This document shows positions 18,124-29,868 of a stretch of DNA of 42,334 bases, piece by piece. The stretch covers positions 1-42,334 of the forward strand of contig DYJU01000009.1 of assembly GCA_020722985.1 (NCBI GenBank), written 5' to 3'. Every line of letters begins with the position of its first letter. Position 1 is the first letter of the stretch. The stretch comes from Candidatus Methylomirabilis sp. Its GTDB lineage: Bacteria; Oederibacteriota; PGYV01; DYJU01. Below the pieces are notes generated by a model that saw only the letters and a program-made list of their open reading frames with translations, was not told where the DNA came from and did not search any database. A program made the translations under genes and the position numbers.

Positions 18124-19981
18124 AAATTTTTTCCTTTTTTAGATAAAAAATTAAAAATAGTAAAATTATGATGATATAAAATGTAACAATAAAATAATTT
18201 TGTATAATATTATCATAAAAAGAAGGGAAAAACCACAACAATTTGGCTAATATCGTTTTTTGTAAAATTTCATAAATTTTTTCTTTCCCGCTTAAATACC
18301 TTATTGCTGGAACTATCATTAAAATATACGTAATAAAAAATGAAAAAGTAATTAATATTTTAAAAAATATAGTTTTTATAAATTCTGTTTTTTCCAGAAA
18401 ATAAGCAACATAAAATGCAAAAACAGGCAGAACAGGAATTAACTGTCTTGCCGGCGTCATTGAGCCACCCCAATCCTTCCAGAAAAGAAAAAGTATATAA
18501 TAAGGTAAAATAAAAAAAAGTGGTAATAATTTTTCTTTCTCTTTTCTAATAATAACAAGTATTATTCCCCATATAAAAATTATGAAAAAAGGATTATAGA
18601 TAAATAAACCATAATCTCTATCAAATAAAGTTGCAAAAAATGTTTTTATGAAATGTTTTATATCAAATATAAAATAAAAAGATTCTGATTTGTAAATACT
18701 ACTAATTGAAAAAAAAGCCAGATTCCCATATATACTATAATAATAAAGAAAAAACAAAACTAACATAACAAAAATGATTAAATTATTAAAAATTTCTTTT
18801 TTTAAACTAAATTTTTTTTGTTTTGCTAATAAATAATAATAGAATATATAGAATATTATTGAAAAAAATACTAATTTGGGATGAATAAAAGGCAGAAAAG
18901 AAACTCCAGAAAAAAATAGTATTTTATTTTTTTCATATTGAAATTTTGTAAAAACAAATAATGAATAAGTTATAATCAGGGCAGATGGAATCTCTGTTAA
19001 TACAAGAGAAGAATTTATTAAAAAAGGAACAGATAGGGATAGCCAGAAACTTACAAAAAAAGCAATTTTTTTTGATATTCCCATTTTTATAACATAAAGA
19101 AAAAAAACAATAGCAAATAAAGATGTTAAAAAATTCATAAATATTTGAACGCCTAATCTTTTACCTAAAAAATAAGGAATTGAAATTAAAAATGGAAGTC
19201 CGGGCGAATGAATAGAATAAATTCCTTTGCCTTTTTTATCCGGTGTGTTATGAATATTTTCATATTCTAAAAATGCTGGATAAAAATCTTTATAAAATTT
19301 TTCATTGGTGTAATTATTCTCCAGATTAAAATCTCTATCATAAATTATGCTTTTGGTTATTAACAAATAATGCGGCTCATCGCCTGTTGGCGGATAGATA
19401 ATTGTTATATATGTGGTTGTAAATAAATAAAATAAAAATAATATAATTAAATACTGTTTAATTTTTTGGTTAATTAAAATATCAGAAAAATTTCTAAATT
19501 CATCATAAATAAATCTTATTATTAATAAAAATGATATGATGATAATAAAAAAGCCAAAAATCATGATTAAAAAGTATCCTGGAAATAAAAAATGGATAAA
19601 ATTATTAAATGGCATATAAATATATCCAACCATTTTAAAATTAATCATTTTTAATTTTTCGTAAATAAAAAAATAAAAGGGTAAAATTATTATTAACAAT
19701 AGAGGTGAACAAAATATAATAAAATTTTTGTTTAATTCATCTTCCAATCTTACCTCTTTTATCTTTGCTAAAAGACCAGAAATTATTATATATAAAAAAG
19801 TATATAAAATACTAAAAAACATTAACAAAAAAGCAAATAACAAGTAATTAAATTTTGATATGGATAAATTTTTGTCCCCAGCCTGACACAATATCAAATA
19901 AAATAAAATTCCCAAAAATCCGCCTGATAAACTTATAAAAACTGATTTTATAAAAATTTCGTTTTTAAATTTACCTTCCAT
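18113..19981 (-). CDS. Integral-membrane glycosyltransferase (GT39/ArnT-like, GT-C fold)
   Basis: A 622-residue polytopic protein with about 11-13 hydrophobic segments. Between early membrane segments lies a loop with PPTGDEPHYLLITKSI, matching the acidic catalytic loop of GT-C enzymes such as PMT and ArnT, which transfer sugars from polyprenyl-phosphate donors. A second extracytoplasmic stretch holds HSPGLPFLISIPYF, typical of this group. It overlaps the 3' end of the G5-3D gene (11 bases) and the start of the GT2 gene (11 bases). The acceptor is unknown. Confidence 0.8.
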   Translation of the reverse strand: MEGKFKNEIFIKSVFISLSGGFLGILFYLILCQAGDKNLSISKFNYLLFAFLLMFFSILYTFLYIIISGLLAKIKEVRLEDELNKNFIIFCSPLLLIIILPFYFFIYEKLKMINFKMVGYIYMPFNNFIHFLFPGYFLIMIFGFFIIIISFLLIIRFIYDEFRNFSDILINQKIKQYLIILFLFYLFTTTYITIIYPPTGDEPHYLLITKSIIYDRDFNLENNYTNEKFYKDFYPAFLEYENIHNTPDKKGKGIYSIHSPGLPFLISIPYFLGKRLGVQIFMNFLTSLFAIVFFLYVIKMGISKKIAFFVSFWLSLSVPFLINSSLVLTEIPSALIITYSLFVFTKFQYEKNKILFFSGVSFLPFIHPKLVFFSIIFYIFYYYLLAKQKKFSLKKEIFNNLIIFVMLVLFFLYYYSIYGNLAFFSISSIYKSESFYFIFDIKHFIKTFFATLFDRDYGLFIYNPFFIIFIWGIILVIIRKEKEKLLPLFFILPYYILFLFWKDWGGSMTPARQLIPVLPVFAFYVAYFLEKTEFIKTIFFKILITFSFFITYILMIVPAIRYLSGKEKIYEILQKTILAKLLWFFPSFYDNIIQNYFIVTFYIIIILLFLIFYLKKEKIYAD

Positions 19982-20648
19982 TTTTAATCCTTTTTTTGTA
20001 ATAACTTAATGGTTTTTTCCCGAGCACATAAACATTTGTTTTTCTTCTTCCCCATTTTAAGGCTTCTTCTGTAGTATTATAACATAAATCTATTCTTTTA
20101 CCTTTTATATCGCTCCCTGTGTCTCCTGCCCATGCAAATCCGTATCCCTCTATATATAAAAGAGATCTTAGTGGAATTATCTTCGGGTCAACAGCCACTA
20201 TGCCATATCTTGCTACCCATCCTAACTTTGTAATGCTTGTCCATTCTAAACGGCTTGATTCAGGAGAAGGGTCATAACCGGTTGCTTCTAAAACATATTT
20301 ATAATGAACATACGTTTCTTCAGGAACTGTTATGGGCTGTTTTTTTTCTGAATCGCCGATTATTATAAAAGATTTTTCCGGTTTTTTTAAAATTTCTGAT
20401 TTAAATAAAATTTTTTCATTTAGTTTTCTGCCAGCAATATAAACTTTTTCCTTTACTATTTTTTTATAACCTTCTTTACCTTCTTTTACCCATATTTTCC
20501 AATTTTTATTAATAAATTTGCTCTTTTTAATTTTTATTTCAAAAGGTATTTTTTCATTTTCTACGCAAGTTTTTTTATTTAACAAAATTAAAATAAAAAA
20601 AGAATATAAAAAAAATAAAATGATTAAAATAATTAAAAATTTTTTCAT
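19971..20648 (-). CDS. G5 and 3D domain cell-wall protein (YabE/Rpf-related)
   Basis: A 225-residue membrane-anchored or secreted protein. Residues 1-22 are one hydrophobic segment; about 35-110 match a G5 domain (KIPFEIKIKKS, KEGKEGYKKIVKEKVYIAG, EILKKPEKSFIIIG); about 118-215 form a 3D domain with its conserved aspartates (YDPSPES, VAVDPKIIPLRS, AWAGDTGSDIKGKRIDL). 3D domains resemble the MltA lytic-transglycosylase barrel, so peptidoglycan cleavage or binding is likely. It overlaps the cyclase gene by four bases (ATGA) and the downstream glycosyltransferase by 11. Such G5-3D proteins are better known from Firmicutes. Confidence 0.85.
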   Translation of the reverse strand: MKKFLIILIILFFLYSFFILILLNKKTCVENEKIPFEIKIKKSKFINKNWKIWVKEGKEGYKKIVKEKVYIAGRKLNEKILFKSEILKKPEKSFIIIGDSEKKQPITVPEETYVHYKYVLEATGYDPSPESSRLEWTSITKLGWVARYGIVAVDPKIIPLRSLLYIEGYGFAWAGDTGSDIKGKRIDLCYNTTEEALKWGRRKTNVYVLGKKPLSYYKKRIKNGR

Positions 20649-21700
20649 ACTATCATTTTTCTTGTGGTAACAGAATATATATTGTAAAGCCCGGTTTTAC
20701 CTTTTATCTGAATAGGAGGCAAAATATCTATAACGATAAAACTTTCTTCAATACGATATATATCTTCAGTGATTATCACCTGCCCATCCTTTGCAACATC
20801 GCACAGTCTGCTCGCAAGATTAACCGTATCCCCTATTACAGTATATTCCATTCTTTCCTGTGAACCAATATTGCCTAAAATCACTTCTCCCCTTGCAAGT
20901 CCTATACCAAGCCCAATGGATAAAGTTGGGTCAATTTTTTCCTGCCATTTTTTTTGTAAAAATTTAAAATTTGTCTGTATATCAAGGGCTGCAATTATTG
21001 CTTTATCGCAATCTATATAATCAGCATACTTTGGCGTTTCTTCAAAGATAGCTAAGATTGCATCTCCTATATATTTATTTACTCTTCCTCTATTTTTATC
21101 TATTATTTTTGTTGACATTTCAAAATAATCATTTAATACTTTAATAACATCTTTTGCGTCATGTTTTTCTGTTAATGCTGTAAAACCTCTTAAATCAGAA
21201 AAAAATATTGTGGCAATCTTTTTTTTACCACCTATATAAATTTCATTGATTCCTCTTCCTTCTATTTCTGCTTTTAAAGAAGGATCCAGATAAATTTGCA
21301 TTGTTTTTAAAAATTTATCTTTATCCTGTTTTACCGAAGAAAACATATGTAAAAAAGAATTAAAAATATGTGCAATATCTTCATAAAGTTTACCAGTTTT
21401 AACTTTTAATGAAAATTTTGGAGGTAAAATTTCTCTTTTTCTTAATTCTGTAATTAAATATTTTAATAATTTATATGCAAAATATGAAATAAAAAACTCA
21501 GTTACAAAATAAAAAACAAGACCTATTAAAAAACCTGAAATTATTAAAGAAATCAATTCTTCATAAGGATATAAACTAAATTTTTTCTTTAATATCGCAA
21601 GAATATAATTATATAAAGGGCTATAGCCAGCAGTAATTATAATACCTAAAATTAAACTAAAAATAAAAATAAATATTGTTGGAATTTTAATCTTTCTCAA
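20645..21700 (-). CDS. Membrane-bound class III adenylate cyclase (class IIIb-like)
   Basis: A 351-residue protein. Two N-terminal membrane segments (about 7-37 and 48-75) are followed by a short linker and one cyclase catalytic domain (about 160-345). Metal-binding Asp169 (FFSDLRGFT) and Asp213 (YIGDAIL), transition-state Asn294 and Arg298 (DTVNLASRL) are present. The substrate-specifying pair is Lys209 (VNKYIGD) and Thr287 (EYTVIGD), the K/T combination of class IIIb adenylate cyclases, several of which respond to bicarbonate. Start codon is TTG at 21700 with AAAGGAAG upstream. It overlaps the HAD gene by 14 bases and lies two genes after a Crp-type regulator. Confidence 0.9.
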   Translation of the reverse strand: MRKIKIPTIFIFIFSLILGIIITAGYSPLYNYILAILKKKFSLYPYEELISLIISGFLIGLVFYFVTEFFISYFAYKLLKYLITELRKREILPPKFSLKVKTGKLYEDIAHIFNSFLHMFSSVKQDKDKFLKTMQIYLDPSLKAEIEGRGINEIYIGGKKKIATIFFSDLRGFTALTEKHDAKDVIKVLNDYFEMSTKIIDKNRGRVNKYIGDAILAIFEETPKYADYIDCDKAIIAALDIQTNFKFLQKKWQEKIDPTLSIGLGIGLARGEVILGNIGSQERMEYTVIGDTVNLASRLCDVAKDGQVIITEDIYRIEESFIVIDILPPIQIKGKTGLYNIYSVTTRKMIV

Positions 21701-22355
21701 TTTTTGCTTCCTTTAAAAATAATCTATTTATTTTATCAAAAGTTTTTTGACTGAATTTTCTTATGACAATATCGGCTTTTTTAATTTTTTTCCCGTCCCT
21801 TATAACTGCTACACATTTCATTTTAGCCCTTTTTGCAGCAATTATACCATTTAACGAATCTTCAAAAACCACACATTCAAAAGGTTTTAATTTAATCTTT
21901 TTAGCAGCTATCAAAAATATATCTGGGGCGGGTTTTCCCTTCTTTAAAAAAGCACCTTCAGCATCAATATCAAAATACCGAAAAAGTCCTGTTTTTTTTA
22001 AAATAGGAACCGCGTTTTTACTGGATGTTGCAATTGCGGTTTTTATTTTTTTTTTCTTTAATAGTTTTAAAAATTTAACTGCGTCTTTATAAATCTTTGC
22101 TTTTTCTTTTTTTGATATCTTATTAAAATAAAACTGTTTTTTTTCGCATATTTTATTTATCTCTTTTTCATTTAAATCGGGGAAAATAAAACGCGCACCT
22201 TTATCTCTCGGCATTCCATCTATGGTTTTTTTAAATTCGTTAAAACTAAATTTTTTCCCATAATTTAAAAAAACTTTTTTCCATGCTGTATAATGTAGTT
22301 TTTCTGTTGCAATAACAACACCATCTATGTCAAAAATAGCGCCTTTAAAAGCCAT
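21687..22355 (-). CDS. HAD-superfamily hydrolase, beta-phosphoglucomutase-like
   Basis: A 222-residue HAD protein with cap domain type C1. Motif I FDIDGVV (Asp9 and Asp11) includes the second Asp used as acid-base; motif II ATSSKNA; motif III Lys in KKGKPAPDIF; motif IV VFEDSLNGI. The cap segment GMPRDKGARFI resembles the substrate loop of beta-phosphoglucomutase, which interconverts beta-glucose 1-phosphate and 6-phosphate; a phosphatase of a similar sugar phosphate is an alternative. It lies between the Crp regulator and the cyclase. Confidence 0.85.
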   Translation of the reverse strand: MAFKGAIFDIDGVVIATEKLHYTAWKKVFLNYGKKFSFNEFKKTIDGMPRDKGARFIFPDLNEKEINKICEKKQFYFNKISKKEKAKIYKDAVKFLKLLKKKKIKTAIATSSKNAVPILKKTGLFRYFDIDAEGAFLKKGKPAPDIFLIAAKKIKLKPFECVVFEDSLNGIIAAKRAKMKCVAVIRDGKKIKKADIVIRKFSQKTFDKINRLFLKEAKIEKD

Positions 22356-22366
22356 TTTAATTTTTC

Positions 22367-23029
22367 CTATAAAATAATTTCTTTTATTTTTTCCAAATCT
22401 TTAATAATAATCTTTTTTCTCTTTATATCTATTATACCTTCTTTTTTTAATCTATTGAGCGTTCTTGTTGCTGTTTCTCTGGTTAGACCTGCTAAATTGG
22501 CAAGTTCCTGATGGGAAACCTCTGCTTTATTATCCTCAATTATATCATAAAGAACACTGATTATTTTTTCCTTCGCATTGCCAAATGCAAGATTCTTGAT
22601 CTGCCTGTCTGATTTTGCCAGTCGTTCCGAAAGTGTTTTTATTATGTTCAATGGAATTGAAGGTTCCTTTTTAATTAAATCCTCAAATGCATTAGCGTCA
22701 ATGCTTAATGTAATAACATCTGTTAATGCCTGAACTGTTGCTGACCTTAACTCTTTTGTAAGCAATGCCATTTCGCCAAAACTGTCTTTTCCCTTTAATA
22801 TCGCAAGATTTTTTTCTTTTCCATTTTTATCTAACTTTAAAATTTTTACTTTACCAGATACAATAATGTGTAAATTGTTTCCAATTTCTCCTTCGTTAAA
22901 AATTATATCTCCTTTTTTATAATGATTTTCACTCGTGTGTTCTGATAATATACGAAGTCCTTTTTCTGACATTTCTTTAAATAAAAAAACAACTTTTAAA
23001 AATTTTATTTTTTGTTGTTCATTTAGCAT
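22367..23029 (-). CDS. Crp/Fnr-family transcription regulator
   Basis: A 220-residue regulator. The N-terminal cyclic-nucleotide-binding barrel (about 10-125) has the phosphate-binding cassette FGEMALLTKELRSATVQA, with Glu86, Arg95 and Ser96 matching the cAMP-contacting residues of E. coli CRP. No cysteine cluster as in FNR is seen. The C-terminal winged helix has ELANLAGLTRETATRTLNRL as recognition helix. It begins two bases after gyrB, and the adenylate cyclase gene is two genes downstream, so cAMP is the likely ligand. Confidence 0.9.
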   Translation of the reverse strand: MLNEQQKIKFLKVVFLFKEMSEKGLRILSEHTSENHYKKGDIIFNEGEIGNNLHIIVSGKVKILKLDKNGKEKNLAILKGKDSFGEMALLTKELRSATVQALTDVITLSIDANAFEDLIKKEPSIPLNIIKTLSERLAKSDRQIKNLAFGNAKEKIISVLYDIIEDNKAEVSHQELANLAGLTRETATRTLNRLKKEGIIDIKRKKIIIKDLEKIKEIIL

Positions 23030-23031
23030 AA

Positions 23032-25970
<2,939 letters not shown>

Positions 25971-25972
25971 AA

Positions 25973-27346
25973 TTAATTATTAAGAATAAAAGGACTGCTA
26001 AAATAGATAGTTCCTTTTGCAGAAATTATCAGTTTTGATATATTTCCCCTGGAACTTACTATATAGTTATATGCCGGTTCTATCCTTATGGAAAAAAATT
26101 TTAACAAATATAACTCGCACCCTAAAGATCCTGAAACAGTATAATCAATTTCATTTATTTTTTTTGTTTTCTCTGTAACATATTTATATTGCTCGGATAA
26201 AAGAGAAACACCATTTCCTATCTTTATATAAGGAACAAAAAAAACATTCGGTTGGTAACCTAAATAGCCATAGCAATTTAAGAAAATAGAAGTTGAATTA
26301 TAACTATAATTATATTCTGTCTTATCTTTATTTGTTAAACTCAAAAACTTTCCTTCAACTGAAAGCACAAATGTTGCTGTTAAACTTAATAAAAATTCTG
26401 CGTCAAGGCCAGTTCCATAATCTGCTTTGCTTTTAAATGTGTCTGGTGTAAATGGTTTAAAGCCCGAATAGCCAGTAGCAAAACCAAATCTCCCCGGTTG
26501 CTCATCGGGTCTTTTTAAAGATAAATAAACTTTAACTAAATAAGTGAAGGCAGGCGGTGGCTCGGGAAGATTTAATTTATCTTTATAAAAAGGAACATAC
26601 TGGACATTCCCAACTTTCGGATTATTTTTTTTATCAAAAATAAAATTTGAAATGCTTTTTTCATCTACAACCCCCCAGAAATTTTCTTTACACTGAATAT
26701 CTTTAATATCATAATTTGTAATATTTACTCTATTATTAAAAAAATTATTTTTGGTTATTAATTCTGTATCTGATTTTTTTATATATATAGCAAATCTGTT
26801 TTTATTAAACGTGTTTTGAATTATGCTATATTGCGTTTTTTCTCCATCAATATAAACACCATAGGTATTATTAAAAAAATAATTATTTTTTATAATTGCC
26901 CTTGCAAAATGAAATAATTCTATCCCTGTTGAGTTCAAAATATAATTATTTGATATTTCAACCGAACTTCCTTCAACGGCTATCGTTCCTCTTATAAAAA
27001 TTGAATATTCAATTATATTCTTAAATTTGCTTTCATATCTGATACCTTCATAAAAACTTTCTCCGTCTTCTGGTAAAAATCTAATTGGTTTATTTATATT
27101 CCCCTTTACATAAAAAACACCTTTCACTGTTATTTTCCCATCTTTTTTAAACTTTATTACAGTTCCTGGGGTTACAAGAACAATCCCGTTTTTTTCTATA
27201 GTAACATTTCCTGAAATTATATACGGAGAATTCGTAGTGGTCCAACTTTCTTTTTTATCAATTACACCCGAAATTACTGTGTCTGCATAGGAATAAAAAG
27301 ATATTAAAACAAAAAAAATTATAATTTGTATCCTTGTAATAAACAT
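25973..27346 (-). CDS. Exported protein: right-handed beta-helix plus outer-membrane barrel
   Basis: A 457-residue protein with a signal peptide (1-21, cleavage after SYA). Residues about 35-235 show short repeating units typical of a right-handed parallel beta-helix (repeated NNYF, NNYIL, KNNFFNN patterns and the CxxNFWG motif seen in these folds). After a proline-rich hinge (LPEPPPAFTYL) residues 275-457 alternate polar and hydrophobic residues like an 8-strand OmpA-type barrel. It does not end in F or W. Probably surface-exposed and anchored in the outer membrane; substrate unknown. It lies between the degenerate kinase and dciA. Confidence 0.65.
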   Translation of the reverse strand: MFITRIQIIIFFVLISFYSYADTVISGVIDKKESWTTTNSPYIISGNVTIEKNGIVLVTPGTVIKFKKDGKITVKGVFYVKGNINKPIRFLPEDGESFYEGIRYESKFKNIIEYSIFIRGTIAVEGSSVEISNNYILNSTGIELFHFARAIIKNNYFFNNTYGVYIDGEKTQYSIIQNTFNKNRFAIYIKKSDTELITKNNFFNNRVNITNYDIKDIQCKENFWGVVDEKSISNFIFDKKNNPKVGNVQYVPFYKDKLNLPEPPPAFTYLVKVYLSLKRPDEQPGRFGFATGYSGFKPFTPDTFKSKADYGTGLDAEFLLSLTATFVLSVEGKFLSLTNKDKTEYNYSYNSTSIFLNCYGYLGYQPNVFFVPYIKIGNGVSLLSEQYKYVTEKTKKINEIDYTVSGSLGCELYLLKFFSIRIEPAYNYIVSSRGNISKLIISAKGTIYFSSPFILNN

Positions 27347-27371
27347 TATTTATTTCCATTTTCTAAAAATT

Positions 27372-29843
27372 TTAAAGAATTCCTTTTCCATTATTAAGGT
27401 CTGGCAGAGGTGGCAATTCATCAGGTAATTTTGGTTCTTTTGTTTTTTCATCTTTTTTTAAAAGATCCTGCGGAACATTAACGTCTTTTCCTGGCAAATT
27501 AACATTTGTTTTGACATCGCTTTCTTTAAAAGATAGTAAATCATTTACTGATAAAAGTTCTTCTTTTGCCTTCTCTTGTTTTACTTCAGGTTTAACAATA
27601 TCCTGCATTAAATTTCTTTGAATTTTAATACCTGCAACTGGCGTTGGCTCTGATTTATTTATTGCTGGCTCTGTCTTTTTTGCTTCTGTTTCCTTTGAAA
27701 TCGTTCCTTTTTCTGAACTTTTTATTAATGCAATAACAAAAGTTTTTCCTTTCCCTATCTCGGATTCAATCCAGATATCTCCACCCATATTATTTATAAT
27801 TGCTTTTAAAATAGGAAATCTTAAACCTGTATTTGCAAATTCCGGACCTGCCGATGATTCTGGTCCATGAAAATTAACAAATAAACTACTTGCTTTTGTT
27901 TGTGGCATACTCATCCCAAAATCAGTAAATCTCATAATTACTTTTTCCTTTTCTTCTTTTGTTTCAATTATAATTTTACTTCCACGCGGAGATACTTTCA
28001 AAGCCTGATTTAAAAGTTGTGTTATTACATTTGAAAGTCTTCCTGAATCACCTAAACAGTTTGTTAAAGTCGGTGAAAAGTTTATTTTTAACTCTATTTT
28101 CTTTATATCTGCCTGTGGCTGAACAGCAAATATTACATCCTGTATTATGGTATTTATGTCTATCGGCTGTCTTAAAAGTTTTATTTCTCCTTTTTCAAGC
28201 CTGGCAAGTTCAGTTAAATCATTAATTAATCTTTCTAATCTTGCTGATTTGTTAATAACTACGCCTAAAAATTGCTGCTGTGCGTCGGTTATTTTTCCTT
28301 CGCCGCCTAACACAGAAGATATATATGTTTTAATAACTGACAGAACGCCTTTTAATTCAGTGTTCATCATCAATATTGCTTCCATACGCATATTTTCCTT
28401 TTCTAATGGAATTGTAGATTCCTGTGCTTTCTTTAAATCATTTTTAAATTTTTCAAGATCTCTGGTTAAATCTATAATTTTTTGATTTAAAATTGCTTTC
28501 TCATCGGCTAATTTTTTATCAAATTCTGCCTTTTGTTTTTCCATTTCTTTTTTCAATTTTATGTTTTCCTCTTCTAAACTAACTTTTGTATTTTCTATTA
28601 TTTTTATTGCATCTCTCATCTGAGAAATTTCCGTATCAGACTTTGCAGCTTCTCTTGCCATTTCTTCTTCTAATTCTTTTGCCATCTGAGAAAGTTTTGC
28701 TGCTTTTTCATCAGATGCTTTTACCCTGCTGCGCAAAATTAAAATTGAATCAATTATTTTTTTTAAAAAACCTTTTTTAATCTTTGGTAAAAATTCTTCA
28801 AAAGTTTCTTCGTCTATATGAGAAAAAGCCCGTATTATTTTACGCAAAGGTGAAAATGGTAAATTACTTATATGATTTGCATATAACAAAATAATGAAAA
28901 AGGCAGCAATCAATATTACATAAACAGGGATAAAAAATGTTTTGTCAAAAAACACTGATTCGTATTTTCTGGTTGTTTTACGCATAAATCCATAATCAAC
29001 ATAAGGAGTAAAAGCACATACAACAAAATCCATATTTTCAATTTTCTTATATCCTAAAATTCCTTTAAAATTATTATAAGTTGCTTCTTTTACGTCTTCA
29101 TCTTTTACTTCTTCTGTTATAATGCTTTTTAAATCTGGATAAATAAAAATATTTTCTGAATTTTCTTTTGTTTTATCAGTATTTAACAATGTTTTTCCAG
29201 CCATATCAAAAATTAAATTGTATCCATGAACCGATTGCGTTTCTTTTCTTATATTTTCTGAAATATTTAAAATGTTTTCTTTAACATATAACACGGACAC
29301 CAATCTTTCTTTGCTATCTAAAACTGGAATAAAGAATTCCGCCTGTCCTGCTATAAAATTAATTTCTTTTGATATTTTTTTAGAAGGTAATACTTGTAAA
29401 AATTTATTGTTTCTGGTGAATGATAAAGTGTTTAATTCAGGTTTATTTGCTATCAAAGAATTTCCATTAGTAAAAAGAAGAACTATATCAGAATCAAAAT
29501 TTTTTACACGCTTTAAAAATTCATTGGATATGCTCTTTTTGCCTGCTTTGCTTGAATAACTCGTATCCTTAATAATTCTATTTTGCAAAATTATTGAATA
29601 TTTTGATGTAATCTTTTCATTTGATAATATGGATAATTTTGAAGTTATATTTTTTATCTTTTCTGAAACCTGTTCTTTAATAATGCCTATCTCTTTTTGA
29701 TTTTCAGCCCATAATTTCTTTGCCTGCATATTGTTTAATTGGATAATTCTCAAATTATCATAATAATAAAGTAACCCGACAGGAATTCCAAATGATAAAA
29801 TTATTATTATAATAATATTCATCATTACTGTTGACTTTTTCAT
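27372..29843 (-). CDS. Membrane sensor protein with degenerate histidine-kinase core (putative pseudokinase)
   Basis: An 823-residue protein: membrane segment 8-28, a large extracytoplasmic region (about 30-300, Cache-like by its layout), membrane segment 302-322, a long coiled coil (about 375-490), then HisKA- and HATPase-like parts (485-710) and a charged Pro/Lys-rich tail (710-823). The H-box reads MNTELKGVL, with Thr495 where the phospho-acceptor His should be. The N-box reads QLLNQALK, Gln in place of both conserved Asn; G1 is DFGMSM and G2 is NTGLRF, missing key glycines. The frame is intact and long, so this looks like a retained non-catalytic protein, not decay. No response regulator is adjacent. 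It lies 25 bases after gyrA. Confidence 0.75.
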   Translation of the reverse strand: MKKSTVMMNIIIIIILSFGIPVGLLYYYDNLRIIQLNNMQAKKLWAENQKEIGIIKEQVSEKIKNITSKLSILSNEKITSKYSIILQNRIIKDTSYSSKAGKKSISNEFLKRVKNFDSDIVLLFTNGNSLIANKPELNTLSFTRNNKFLQVLPSKKISKEINFIAGQAEFFIPVLDSKERLVSVLYVKENILNISENIRKETQSVHGYNLIFDMAGKTLLNTDKTKENSENIFIYPDLKSIITEEVKDEDVKEATYNNFKGILGYKKIENMDFVVCAFTPYVDYGFMRKTTRKYESVFFDKTFFIPVYVILIAAFFIILLYANHISNLPFSPLRKIIRAFSHIDEETFEEFLPKIKKGFLKKIIDSILILRSRVKASDEKAAKLSQMAKELEEEMAREAAKSDTEISQMRDAIKIIENTKVSLEEENIKLKKEMEKQKAEFDKKLADEKAILNQKIIDLTRDLEKFKNDLKKAQESTIPLEKENMRMEAILMMNTELKGVLSVIKTYISSVLGGEGKITDAQQQFLGVVINKSARLERLINDLTELARLEKGEIKLLRQPIDINTIIQDVIFAVQPQADIKKIELKINFSPTLTNCLGDSGRLSNVITQLLNQALKVSPRGSKIIIETKEEKEKVIMRFTDFGMSMPQTKASSLFVNFHGPESSAGPEFANTGLRFPILKAIINNMGGDIWIESEIGKGKTFVIALIKSSEKGTISKETEAKKTEPAINKSEPTPVAGIKIQRNLMQDIVKPEVKQEKAKEELLSVNDLLSFKESDVKTNVNLPGKDVNVPQDLLKKDEKTKEPKLPDELPPLPDLNNGKGIL

Positions 29844-29868
29844 CAGTATTTACTCCTTGAAAAAATTT

